32,675 nt of DNA. It comes from Sedimentisphaerales bacterium (lineage in GTDB: Bacteria; Planctomycetota; Phycisphaerae; Sedimentisphaerales; Anaerobacaceae). The stretch lies in contig JANQFY010000363.1 in assembly GCA_028277585.1 (NCBI GenBank), forward strand, positions 1-32,675, read 5' to 3'. The position numbers and the translations under genes are program-made. Each line of letters begins with the position of its first letter. Position 1 is the stretch's first letter. A model generated the notes under the pieces. That model ran no database searches and had not been told where the DNA came from. It saw only the letters and a list, made by a program, of their open reading frames with translations. Shown in pieces: positions 16,230 to 23,944 of this stretch.

Positions 16230-16348
16230 CGCTAGGGGTGACCCGCATGAAAGCGGGTCTGAGAAAAGACCCTCCGAACCTGATCAGGATAAACGCCCGA
16301 TCTGCCCAGTGTATAGGGGCCGAGCGGATACGCCTGCGTAGGAAAGCG
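16230..16348 (+). ncRNA. TPP riboswitch (THI element) with an expanded L5 loop
   Basis: Canonical aptamer parts are present in order: P1 left arm CGCT (16230-16233), AGGGGTG, P3 hairpin ACCCGC/GCGGGT (16241-16258), CTGAGA (16259-16264), ACCCT, GAACCTGATCAGG (16276-16288), CCTGCGTAGGAAAGCG (16333-16348) and P1 right arm AGCG (16345-16348). It binds thiamine pyrophosphate and controls the thiC gene downstream. The unusual part is between CAGG (16285-16288) and CCTG (16333-16336), which form P5. The loop is 44 nt instead of the usual 6-8 nt and can fold as an extra imperfect hairpin. GGATAAACGCC (16287-16297) and GGATACGCC (16326-16334) flank the extra sequence like a short duplication. L5 normally docks on P3, so ligand affinity may be altered. 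Confidence 0.93.
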
Positions 16349-16380
16349 CTGAAGTAAGCCATGCCATGACGACATCGCGA

Positions 16381-16406
16381 ATCGCTTCCTACGGAAGCGA
16401 TTTTTT
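16381..16406 (+). terminator. Riboswitch-controlled attenuator terminator in the thiC leader
   Basis: A perfect 9-bp stem ATCGCTTCC/GGAAGCGAT (16381-16389, 16393-16401) with loop TAC runs into six Ts. The aptamer's GGAAAGCG (16341-16348), which includes P1, can instead pair with CGCTTCC (16383-16389) to block the terminator. TPP binding should therefore stabilise P1, free the terminator and stop transcription before thiC. Confidence 0.88.
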
Positions 16407-16431
16407 CATTTACAGAAGGAGTCCAGGCAAG

Positions 16432-17736
16432 ATGGCAACCCAATTGCAGCAAGCCCAAGCGGGCGTCGTTACCCCCGCCATGCAGTATATCGCCGAGACC
16501 GAGAAGGTCTGTGCAGAGATGATCCGAACGGAGGTGGCCGCGGGACGACTGGTCATCCCGGCCAACGCGCTCCACCTGAACACCAACCTCAAACCGATGG
16601 GGATTGGCCGACCTCTGACCACCAAGGTCAACGCCAATATCGGGACCAGCAGCGTACGCTGCTCGGTGCCGGAGGAGATCGAGAAGATGGACGCCGCGCT
16701 GGCTGTCGGCGCCGACACCATCATGGATCTGAGTACGGGAGGCGATCTGGACGCCATTCGTGTCGAACTGATCGCCCACTGCCCCGTGCCGTTCGGAACA
16801 GTGCCGGCCTATCAGATGATCCAGGACAGGAAGGTCGAGGAGATCAACAACGACCTCCTGCTCAAGACCATCGAGCGCCAGGCCTCTCAGGGCGTCGACT
16901 TCTTCACGATCCACGCCGGGCTGCTGCGCGAGCATCTGCCTTTGCTGAGCGACCGCGTCGCGGGGATCGTCAGTCGCGGCGGCGCCCTGTTGGCCAAGTG
17001 GATGATCCATCACAACAAGCAGAATCCCTTCTACGACCTCTTCGACGATCTGTGCGCGATCATGGTCGAATACGACGTGTGCTTCTCGCTCGGTGACGGG
17101 TTGCGCCCCGGCGCCATCGCCGACGCGACGGATGAGGGGCAGATCGCCGAACTGAGAACGCTGGGCGAACTGACGCAGCGAGCCCAGGAAAAAGGCTGTC
17201 AAGTGATGGTCGAGGGTCCGGGACATGTCCCCTTCGATCAGATCCAGCACAACATGGAACTCCAGCAGAAGATCTGCCAGGGCGCTCCGTTCTACGTGCT
17301 GGGCCCGCTCGTCACGGACGTCGCGCCGGGATTCGATCACATCACGGCCGCCATCGGCGGCTGCGCCGCCGCCTTCTACGGGGCGTCCTACCTCTGTTAC
17401 GTGACGCCGCGCGAGCACCTGGGTTTGCCCAACGCCGACGATGTTCGCGCCGGTGTCGTGGCCACCAAGATCGCGGCGCACGGCGCCGACGTCGCCCGTG
17501 GGCTCAAGGGCGCCGCGGATCGAGATCACAGGCTCAGCCGGGCGCGGGCCAATCTCGACTGGGAAACGCACTTGGCTGAATCGCTGGACCCCGAGACAGC
17601 CGATCGCATGCACCAGGAAGCCTGCAAAGAGATGGGGGCCAGTACGCCGGATTCAGCCGACTTCTGCTCGATGTGTGGGCAGCACTGGTGCAGCGTCCGC
17701 ATCAACAAGGAAGTCCGGGACACGATCAAGTCTTAG
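16432..17736 (+). CDS. thiC: Phosphomethylpyrimidine synthase ThiC, short form
   Basis: A 434-aa radical-SAM enzyme that rearranges aminoimidazole ribotide to HMP phosphate, the pyrimidine half of thiamine. The start at 16432 has GAAGGAG at 16415-16421; the frame also opens at 16366, but that ATG lies inside the leader before the terminator. The protein lacks the extra N-terminal domain of the roughly 600-residue enterobacterial ThiC and matches the shorter form of archaea, clostridia and other anaerobes. Signatures include NTNLKPMGIG, NANIGTSS, MDLSTGGDL, MVEGPGHVPFDQI and the C-terminal 4Fe-4S motif CSMCGQHWC (Cys412, Cys415, Cys420). Expression is expected to fall when TPP is abundant, through the riboswitch and attenuator just upstream. 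No other thi gene follows; the next gene converges from the other strand. Confidence 0.97.
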   Translation: MATQLQQAQAGVVTPAMQYIAETEKVCAEMIRTEVAAGRLVIPANALHLNTNLKPMGIGRPLTTKVNANIGTSSVRCSVPEEIEKMDAALAVGADTIMDLSTGGDLDAIRVELIAHCPVPFGTVPAYQMIQDRKVEEINNDLLLKTIERQASQGVDFFTIHAGLLREHLPLLSDRVAGIVSRGGALLAKWMIHHNKQNPFYDLFDDLCAIMVEYDVCFSLGDGLRPGAIADATDEGQIAELRTLGELTQRAQEKGCQVMVEGPGHVPFDQIQHNMELQQKICQGAPFYVLGPLVTDVAPGFDHITAAIGGCAAAFYGASYLCYVTPREHLGLPNADDVRAGVVATKIAAHGADVARGLKGAADRDHRLSRARANLDWETHLAESLDPETADRMHQEACKEMGASTPDSADFCSMCGQHWCSVRINKEVRDTIKS

Positions 17737-17795
17737 CCCGGTGGATCGGGCTCAACGAATGAGTTAGGCCGATGCGGGCTGTCAGGTTCGCATCG
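17735..17795. terminator. Two hairpins between convergent thiC and lptG
   Basis: AGCCCG/CGGGCT (17735-17740, 17747-17752) overlaps the thiC stop codon, and CGATGCG/CGCATCG (17770-17776, 17789-17795) overlaps the stop of the leftward permease gene. Neither has a T-run, so both are weak terminator candidates for the convergent transcripts. Confidence 0.3.
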
Positions 17796-18882
17796 AGTCC
17801 AACTCAATGATCGCGATCGGCGTGAAGATCAGCCAGGGCACCCAGGGCCAGAACTCCGGCATCATGCGGGCGAAGACGACCTCCGTGGCCAGCATTTTGC
17901 ACACGAACGTCGTGACGAAGCAGGCGGCCGTCAAACAGAAGCTCACCAGGATGGCCGACTTCATGCTCTTCGGATCGCGGCAGATCAGCACGGGAAGGCT
18001 GACCATCAGCATCGTCAGATTGATGAGCGGGTCGGTGATGCGGAAGTGCTTCTGACTGGTCAACTGAGCCACGTCTTTGATCTTGGCCTTCTGGGCGGCC
18101 AGCGCAGTCAATTGCCGCGAACTGAGCAGTGCGTTGAAACCGGACATCTGGCGGACGGGGATATCCTTCGGCACGAGATCCGAGCCGGAGTACGATGCGA
18201 TCGCCCGGGCTTTCTCCGATTTCGTACCAACGAAGGACCCGCCCACGAGGTCCCAGTTCTCGGTCTCCCAGTTGTACTTGGCCGCTTCGGCCGAGATGCG
18301 TCCAGTTACCTCCCAAATCCCAGGCTTACCCGGAACGGCTTGTCGGGTGATAATCGTGGGCTGTTCGAAAGTCTCCGTTTCAACGACATACCGCCGGGAA
18401 CAGATGAGCGAGCCCTGGCTGTCAGTCAGGAACCACACGTCATAAGACTCTTCGCCCGGGACATCGTCCTCGTCCCGCACGAGTTTGTCGCTCACGGCGG
18501 GAATCAGGAGTTCCTGATCCGCCACGGCCAGGGCGGTGAAGAAGATGGAGAGCAGCAAGATCGGTCCGACGATGCGCTTGGCGCTGACGCCCGAAGCCAT
18601 GATGGCCACAAGTTCGTTGGAGCGCACCATCCGGCCCAGCGAGAACGCGGCAGCGACGACCGTGATCACGCCCGAGATATCGCGAAAGTACAGCGTCGTC
18701 TGCAGCGCGTAGTAGGTCACGATATGCCGCGCCACCACCCAGATGCCCCCGTCGGTGTTCTCGGCGAACTCATCCAGGTTGACGAACAGCTCAATGATGA
18801 TCCGCAGGCCGATGAGAACGCAGAACGCAATGGCGTAACCCGTCAGAAAGTTCTTGGCAATGTAGCGATCGAGTATCTTCAT
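17782..18882 (-). CDS. lptG: LptF/LptG-family permease (LPS export), probable LptG
   Basis: A 366-aa inner-membrane protein of the YjgP/YjgQ family. Three membrane segments lie near the N-terminus (FLTGYAIAFCVLIGLRIIIEL, then about residues 55-80 and 100-125), then a periplasmic beta-jellyroll region (about 130-270), then three C-terminal helices (about 275-360). The cytoplasmic coupling motif ELVAIMASGVSAKRI contacts the LptB ATPase in the known LptB2FG complex, which extracts lipopolysaccharide from the inner membrane. It is the second of two paralogues, 49 bases after the first, so they are almost certainly co-transcribed and form the heterodimer. The choice between LptF and LptG is by length and order only. 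No lptB, lptA or lptC is in the window. Confidence 0.85.
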   Translation of the reverse strand: MKILDRYIAKNFLTGYAIAFCVLIGLRIIIELFVNLDEFAENTDGGIWVVARHIVTYYALQTTLYFRDISGVITVVAAAFSLGRMVRSNELVAIMASGVSAKRIVGPILLLSIFFTALAVADQELLIPAVSDKLVRDEDDVPGEESYDVWFLTDSQGSLICSRRYVVETETFEQPTIITRQAVPGKPGIWEVTGRISAEAAKYNWETENWDLVGGSFVGTKSEKARAIASYSGSDLVPKDIPVRQMSGFNALLSSRQLTALAAQKAKIKDVAQLTSQKHFRITDPLINLTMLMVSLPVLICRDPKSMKSAILVSFCLTAACFVTTFVCKMLATEVVFARMMPEFWPWVPWLIFTPIAIIELDSMRT

Positions 18883-18931
18883 CGTTCGATGTTCCGAGCC
18901 CTTTCGGTCCTCCCGGGCAGGCTTCTACACG

Positions 18932-20524
18932 TCAATTCCGCGACAGCTTCGCGTAGAGCCAGGCAGCCAGCACCGTCAGAGCCGCCAGCCCGGCCCACAT
19001 GATCAGAATCCCTGAGACGCCCTGAGCGGTCTTGTTCTCGGTGACGTGCTTGCCGCTGATAATCGCCACGATCAGGACGGCCGAAGGCAAGCAACTGGCG
19101 CCAAAGGCGCTCAGCAGATGTCCACCCCGGTTGATGATGCCCAAGCCAATGCCGATCATGATCATGGGAACGCAGCCCAGGCCGAAGACCAGCCGCGAGT
19201 TCATCTCCGCCTTGATGCTCACGCCGGTTCGCTTGATCTTCTTAACCAGGTCTCTCTGCAAGCCATCCAGCATGGAACTGGGCGCGCTGCCGAGAACAGA
19301 CGACGCCCCCTCCGGCACAGTTGTTTCCAGCAGCCCGGCGCGATGGAGACGCTCTGTCAGTGGCTTCGGCATCGCCAGGTCGCCCACGATATAGTTCATC
19401 ATGCGCTGCCCCGTCTCTTCCACTTGCGGCTGGGACAGCGTCAGGACCAGTCCGGGGCCGGTGACATCCTCGTCGGCCAGAATGACCGCTTTGTTACAGG
19501 TCAGCGTACGCAACCGTCGGCCCGAGCTATCGAATTCCTCGGCGCGAATGGGGCCTACGAGCCCCACCGTCTTCTTGTCGGGCAATCCACAGGACTTCGC
19601 CGAGAACACGATGAAGCGATCGGGGCCGACCAACCGATAGACACCATCCTCCGGCCTCGCCAGAGTCCGAGCAATGTCCTGAGCCAACAATTCGACAGCA
19701 AGCTGACTGTAGGCGGCCCGCGCCGCCTTGGAGATAGGATCGAACAGCAGCAGATTCGCACGAATCTGCTTCATCTCGTTGACCTTCTTGAACTTGATGT
19801 CATCGCCCAGCAGGGAGCCAAACTCGTAGGTCACCGAGGCTTTGCCGATCACGCCCCAGAACGTATCCATCGCCCGCATCTGTCGCGCGTCGAAGACATC
19901 CAATCGAATCTCATTGAAACGATCGTGGGGGTCGAAATGAATGCGGGCGGCGCCGGCCGTCCGGATCCTGCCAATGGCGCCTCGCTCATTCTCAACCACG
20001 ACGATGCCGTGTAACGTATCGTTCTTCGTATCGGCATAATCCGCATACAGCAGGTACTCGCCATCCGGGGGCAGTTCATAGAAACCGCGTCGCTCGATGT
20101 TTCGAAAGAGAATCTGCTTGGCGTCGGCCTTGAGTGCTTTCTCCGCCAAATGGACGAAATGGGGCATGACATGGAAGCTCAGCACCAGATTCGCGATAGC
20201 CACGAGGATCGCCAGGACCAGCCCAGGATAGACCAGCGTCAGAAGGCTGATGCCGCTGGCTCGACACGCGTCCAATTCGTTGTCACTGGCGAACCGACCG
20301 TAGGCCAGCGCCGAGGCGAACAGCGCCGCCATGGGCAGAACGAAGGTCAGGGTAATCGGCATGAAGTAAACGAGAATGTGGACCACCTGCTTCGGCCCCA
20401 CCCCGTACTCTTGCACGGGCTGCAGGACCCCGCCGAGACTGAGAATCAGCGTCAGGCCGATCGTCGCCAGGGCGAAGACCTTGAAGAGTTCCCGAAATAT
20501 GTACCGCTGTAGCGTAAAGACCAT
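18932..20524 (-). CDS. lptF: LptF/LptG-family permease (LPS export), probable LptF, enlarged periplasmic region
   Basis: A 530-aa member of the YjgP/YjgQ family, much longer than the usual 350-390 residues. The N-terminal part has three membrane helices, with IFRELFKVFALATIGLTLIL first and GRFASDNELDACRASGISLL as the LptB-coupling helix motif. The C-terminal helices lie at about 435-530 (RLVFGLGCVPMIMIGIGLGI, then two more). The extra length is in the periplasmic part, about residues 130-430, which may contain a second beta domain. With the following paralogue it would form the transmembrane part of the LPS or lipid extraction machine. The start is the ATG at 20524, with little ribosome-site signal. 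A candidate promoter lies at 20572-20599. Confidence 0.85.
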   Translation of the reverse strand: MVFTLQRYIFRELFKVFALATIGLTLILSLGGVLQPVQEYGVGPKQVVHILVYFMPITLTFVLPMAALFASALAYGRFASDNELDACRASGISLLTLVYPGLVLAILVAIANLVLSFHVMPHFVHLAEKALKADAKQILFRNIERRGFYELPPDGEYLLYADYADTKNDTLHGIVVVENERGAIGRIRTAGAARIHFDPHDRFNEIRLDVFDARQMRAMDTFWGVIGKASVTYEFGSLLGDDIKFKKVNEMKQIRANLLLFDPISKAARAAYSQLAVELLAQDIARTLARPEDGVYRLVGPDRFIVFSAKSCGLPDKKTVGLVGPIRAEEFDSSGRRLRTLTCNKAVILADEDVTGPGLVLTLSQPQVEETGQRMMNYIVGDLAMPKPLTERLHRAGLLETTVPEGASSVLGSAPSSMLDGLQRDLVKKIKRTGVSIKAEMNSRLVFGLGCVPMIMIGIGLGIINRGGHLLSAFGASCLPSAVLIVAIISGKHVTENKTAQGVSGILIMWAGLAALTVLAAWLYAKLSRN

Positions 20525-20571
20525 TGTCAGAACCGCTTATCCACCAATCCGTTCGTGGTCATCATGCTACG

Positions 20572-20599
20572 ATAGTATGCGCCTCGCCGAGGTTTGCAA
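20572..20599 (-). promoter_or_regulatory. Candidate promoter for lptF-lptG
   Basis: Read leftward: TTGCAA at 20599-20594, a 16-base spacer and TACTAT at 20577-20572, 48 bases before the lptF start. It sits in a 180-base gap, the largest within this part of the leftward gene run. Confidence 0.35.
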
Positions 20600-20704
20600 C
20601 TGAAATCCCTCCCGCTCGCGACGTGTCCGCCAATGCGCGCGGCCCCTGGACGAGCCGTACGCTCGCTTGGGCACCCTCAATCACGTTCGGTCACAGAGCC
20701 GCAC

Positions 20705-22183
20705 CTACTCGCCGCTGGATGTCACTTCAAGAGGATCGATGTCCTGGACCTTGTCGAGATGGATCTCATGCGGGTACTTCTTGAGCAGGTCCGCTTCGTA
20801 GCGTGACATGATCTCATCGCGCCGCGCCGACGTGATGGCTGATTTGACTTGCTGCTTGACACCTTCCGAGAAGGGCTGGTCCTCAGGAGGTTTCTTCTCG
20901 ATCACCTTGACCACGCGCCACTTGATGCTTGCATCGTAGAATCCTTTGACAGGGCCAACGACCGTGTCGGCCTGCGCCTCCCAGAGATCGCTCCAGAAAA
21001 CACCTTCGCTGGTCGGATACACGTTGTACGCGCGCAGGTCCTTGCGAAGTCCATGCGCCTCGTTCACCGACGCCGGCGAGGCCCCACCGGCCAGCAACTC
21101 CTTGACCTTATCGGCCGTCTCCCTGTCCTTGCACCAGACCGGCTCGACTTTCACCGACGGGGGCTTGGCGAACTTCTCCCGGTGTTCATCGAAGAAGGCC
21201 TTGATCTCCTCGTCCGTCGGCTGTTCGATTTCCTTGTACTTATCCGTCTTCGCCTTGCCCAACAGCACCCGGTCTTCGTACTTGCGAAGTTCGGCAACAA
21301 ACTCCTCGTTCTTGTCATAGCCCTGGTCGACCGCCTCGACCTCGAAGATGACCGGCCGCAGTCCACGGTCCAGAAGCCCTTCAACACCTTCCGGACGGCT
21401 CAGGTTCTTCGGCCGTCCCGGCGGGGCCATCTCACCAAGGGTCTGGAACCACTGGAGCAGAGTGAACTGCCCCCCAACATAGCGCACCAGCGGAAGATTC
21501 CTCTCTTCCTCGCTCAGCTCCGTGCGAATCTGTTTGTTGGTAATCCAGTACATGCCGCGCTGACGCGGCGCGACGGGTCGTGTCGCCAGGCGGTGATGCA
21601 CCTGAGACGCCTTGGCGAAGTTCTCTTTGACTTTCTCGACCTTGAACTTCTTCAACAGATCGGCATAGTACTGCTCCACCACGGGAGTCGCTCGGGTGGA
21701 CCGCACCTTCATTTCCGCTTGCTGACGCGTCAGATTCGGATCGGCTTGAATCTCCTGATCGATCTCAGACGCCGTGACGGGGACATTCTTGGTGACATAG
21801 TCGGTCAGAAGCAACTGGATGAGTTGCCGCCGTCGCACGCGACCGACTGAGGCGCTGAGAATCGCGTCATCCAGGTGCCCGGACTTGCGCCCCTCCATGA
21901 TCATCGCCTTCTCGGCAACCAGGGTCCGCAGTGCGCTTTCCGGCGTCACCGGCGGCTTCGGAAGACCAGCGTCATCCCGCTGCGGTCGAATCGCCTGAGC
22001 CAAACGCTCCTTCAACTCACCCTTGGTGATTGCATAGTCGCCAATCCTGGCTACGACCTCAGAGGTCGCAGCGTCATCGGCGGCAACCTCGTCCGTCTCA
22101 GACCGACAGGAGATCAGCAAGGCCGCAACGCCCAGCAGAACCAGAATGAGCAACAGAACCGTTCGTCGACCGTTCCTCGTCAT
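20705..22183 (-). CDS. SurA/PpiC-like periplasmic foldase lipoprotein
   Basis: A 492-aa protein. The start at 22183 has GGGAG six bases upstream. LLLILVLLGVAALLISC is a lipoprotein signal with lipobox L-I-S-C. The mature part begins with a Ser/Asp/Glu linker and the SurA_N-like segment VVARIGDYAITKGELKERL, followed by helices containing VTPESALRTLVAEKAMIMEG, typical of SurA/PrsA chaperone cores. Residues of about 345-440 correspond to a parvulin domain (VKVEPVWCKDRETADKVKELL, GVFWSDLWEAQADTVVGPVKG, WRVVKVIEKKPP). The expected HILV start strand and catalytic His/Cys pair are not evident, so isomerase activity is doubtful and a chaperone role is more likely. It precedes lptF and lptG, which fits a job in outer-membrane protein or LPS-machine assembly. 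Confidence 0.82.
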   Translation of the reverse strand: MTRNGRRTVLLLILVLLGVAALLISCRSETDEVAADDAATSEVVARIGDYAITKGELKERLAQAIRPQRDDAGLPKPPVTPESALRTLVAEKAMIMEGRKSGHLDDAILSASVGRVRRRQLIQLLLTDYVTKNVPVTASEIDQEIQADPNLTRQQAEMKVRSTRATPVVEQYYADLLKKFKVEKVKENFAKASQVHHRLATRPVAPRQRGMYWITNKQIRTELSEEERNLPLVRYVGGQFTLLQWFQTLGEMAPPGRPKNLSRPEGVEGLLDRGLRPVIFEVEAVDQGYDKNEEFVAELRKYEDRVLLGKAKTDKYKEIEQPTDEEIKAFFDEHREKFAKPPSVKVEPVWCKDRETADKVKELLAGGASPASVNEAHGLRKDLRAYNVYPTSEGVFWSDLWEAQADTVVGPVKGFYDASIKWRVVKVIEKKPPEDQPFSEGVKQQVKSAITSARRDEIMSRYEADLLKKYPHEIHLDKVQDIDPLEVTSSGE

Positions 22184-22272
22184 AAGCCGCTCCCAAACAC
22201 CTCTACTGGATACCCCGCAGGCGGAAAGGCGACTTCAAGGCAATGACACGGCGCCCTCCCAGCGCGGTGCTG

Positions 22273-23160
22273 TCAATGGATAACCTTGTTCAGCGGATAC
22301 GTGATGATCCCCGAAGCTCCCGCCCGCTTCAACGCCGGCACCAGAGCGCGTTCGATCTTGTCCTCGATGATGACATCAATCGCTATGTAGTCAGCATCGG
22401 CCAGGCTGGAGACTGTCGGGCTCTTCTCGGCCGGGAGGATCTTGAGCACGGCGTCCAGGTCCGTCTTCTTCACGTTCATCTTCAGGCCGACCTTGCTGCG
22501 CGCTTCGATGGCGGCCTGGAGCAGGATCGAGATGTTCTCAATCTTCTCGCGCTTGAAATCGTTTTGCCAGGCGTCCTTGTTGGCGATCAATCGCGTGGTC
22601 GAGACGATGATCGTGTCGAGGATGCGCAAATTGTTGGCCCGCAGCGAACTGCCCGTCTCCGTCAATTCCACGATAGCATCGACCAGACGCGCCTTGACCT
22701 CCGTCGCTCCCCAACTGAATTCGACCTTCACGTCGATGTTCTTCTCGGCGAAGTACTTCTTGGCGACGCCGACCAGCTCGGTCGCCACGATGCCGCCGGC
22801 CAGATCCTCGGGTTTCTGCACGTCGGACTCATTCGGCACGGCCAAGACCCAGCGGGCGGGATTGCTGGTGGCTTTGCTGTAAGCCAGTTCACAGACCTCG
22901 ATGACGTCACAATCGTTTTCCGTGATCCAGTCGTAGCCGGTGATGCCCGCGTCCAGCACGCCGTCTCCCACGTAGCGGCCCATCTCCTGGGCGCGCAGGC
23001 AGATCGGCTGGATCTCGGCGTCGTCGATGGCCGGCAAGTAACTTCGTTTGGAATCGGATAGATCGAAACCAGCCCGCGCGAACAGGGCGTTGGTGGCTTT
23101 TTGTAGACTCCCCGCGGGGATACCCAGCTTCAGAACATTCTCTTGCTTTGTCTTCATCAT
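22273..23160 (-). CDS. hisG: ATP phosphoribosyltransferase, long form
   Basis: A 295-aa enzyme that joins ATP and PRPP, the first and feedback-controlled step of histidine synthesis. It is the long form: the catalytic part is about residues 1-215 (LKLGIPAGSLQKATNALFARAG; VGDGVLDAGITGYDWI; IVELTETGSSLRANNLRIL, the PRPP-binding loop), and residues of about 220-295 form the C-terminal ACT-like regulatory domain where histidine inhibits. Two adjacent ATGs (23160 and 23157) are possible starts with only a weak site before them. There is no hisZ and no other his gene near, so hisG is separated from the rest of its pathway. It lies 55 bases after the HhH-tail gene and 89 bases before the foldase gene. 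Confidence 0.96.
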   Translation of the reverse strand: MMKTKQENVLKLGIPAGSLQKATNALFARAGFDLSDSKRSYLPAIDDAEIQPICLRAQEMGRYVGDGVLDAGITGYDWITENDCDVIEVCELAYSKATSNPARWVLAVPNESDVQKPEDLAGGIVATELVGVAKKYFAEKNIDVKVEFSWGATEVKARLVDAIVELTETGSSLRANNLRILDTIIVSTTRLIANKDAWQNDFKREKIENISILLQAAIEARSKVGLKMNVKKTDLDAVLKILPAEKSPTVSSLADADYIAIDVIIEDKIERALVPALKRAGASGIITYPLNKVIH

Positions 23161-23215
23161 CTCAATCGTCGTAGCGGGACAGGCGTGACATCATAGGGCG
23201 ACCGATATGGATGTG

Positions 23216-23944
23216 TCACTTCTTGGCCTTCACGACTTTCCTTTTCTTGGTCGTTTTCTTGGTCGTCTTCTTAGTTCGGGTGGTGGTCTTCTTCTTGGCT
23301 CGGGTGGTCTTCTTCTTGGCCACTTTTCTGGCCGGCTTGGCCGATTCGCTTTCCTGCCGCAGGAGACTGTAGAACTCGTAAGCGTTCTTGGCGGCCACCT
23401 GTCGTGTCAAGAACCCCTCGATATCATGCGCGTCTGCCTCGGGGTCCACCACTTCGTTCTGGCGGAGGTAGGAAGCCATCGTTTCCGTCAGCGGGATGGC
23501 ATGTCCCTGCAGCGCCGTCAACATGCAGTAGCTGACCACGAAATGGCCCACGCCCTCCAACGACTCCAGCGCCTGCTTGGCCGGTCGCTTGCCGATCTTC
23601 TTCAGCGGCACCAAACTCAGCGTGTGGTATTCGTCGAAGATCGCCCGCAGCGCCGTGATCAACGAGAACGCCGCCGTCCGACTCGTCGCGTTGTCCTCCC
23701 GCAGCACCTCCACGATCTCTTCGACGCGCGAGACCCGCAGGTCGTTCCAGTCGACGAATGTCTCGCGGAAGCCCTTCATGGCGCGCGTCGTGGCCGCTTC
23801 GGTACAATGCTCTCCGATGATCCCGCCGATCAACGCTTCGATCGGATCGTCAAAAGCGACGTGCTCGATCTTCTTGGAATGCGCGCGTTTGAGGCCCCGA
23901 TAGAGTTTCTGCAACTTCTGGCCGTATTCCTTGCTGTTTTTCAT
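23216..23944 (-). CDS. Endonuclease-III-fold (HhH-GPD) protein with degenerate active site and histone-like basic tail
   Basis: A 242-aa protein. Residues 1-200 are helical and match the HhH-GPD layout: DPIEALIGGIIGEHCTEAATT at the start and LESLEGVGHFVVSYCML (126-142) as the helix-hairpin-helix. In endonuclease III the loop reads GVGRKTA with a catalytic Lys, followed by VDTH with a catalytic Asp. Here the aligned positions are Phe135 and Thr153, so both catalytic residues appear lost, and there is no C-terminal 4Fe-4S cysteine cluster. Residues 203-242 are almost only Lys, Arg and Thr (KKTTRAKKKTT and similar), like the tail of histone H1 or planctomycete/chlamydial histone-like proteins. 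It probably binds DNA or RNA without cutting it. The start overlaps the rbfA stop as ATGA, tying it to the nusA-infB-rbfA operon. Confidence 0.8.
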   Translation of the reverse strand: MKNSKEYGQKLQKLYRGLKRAHSKKIEHVAFDDPIEALIGGIIGEHCTEAATTRAMKGFRETFVDWNDLRVSRVEEIVEVLREDNATSRTAAFSLITALRAIFDEYHTLSLVPLKKIGKRPAKQALESLEGVGHFVVSYCMLTALQGHAIPLTETMASYLRQNEVVDPEADAHDIEGFLTRQVAAKNAYEFYSLLRQESESAKPARKVAKKKTTRAKKKTTTRTKKTTKKTTKKRKVVKAKK

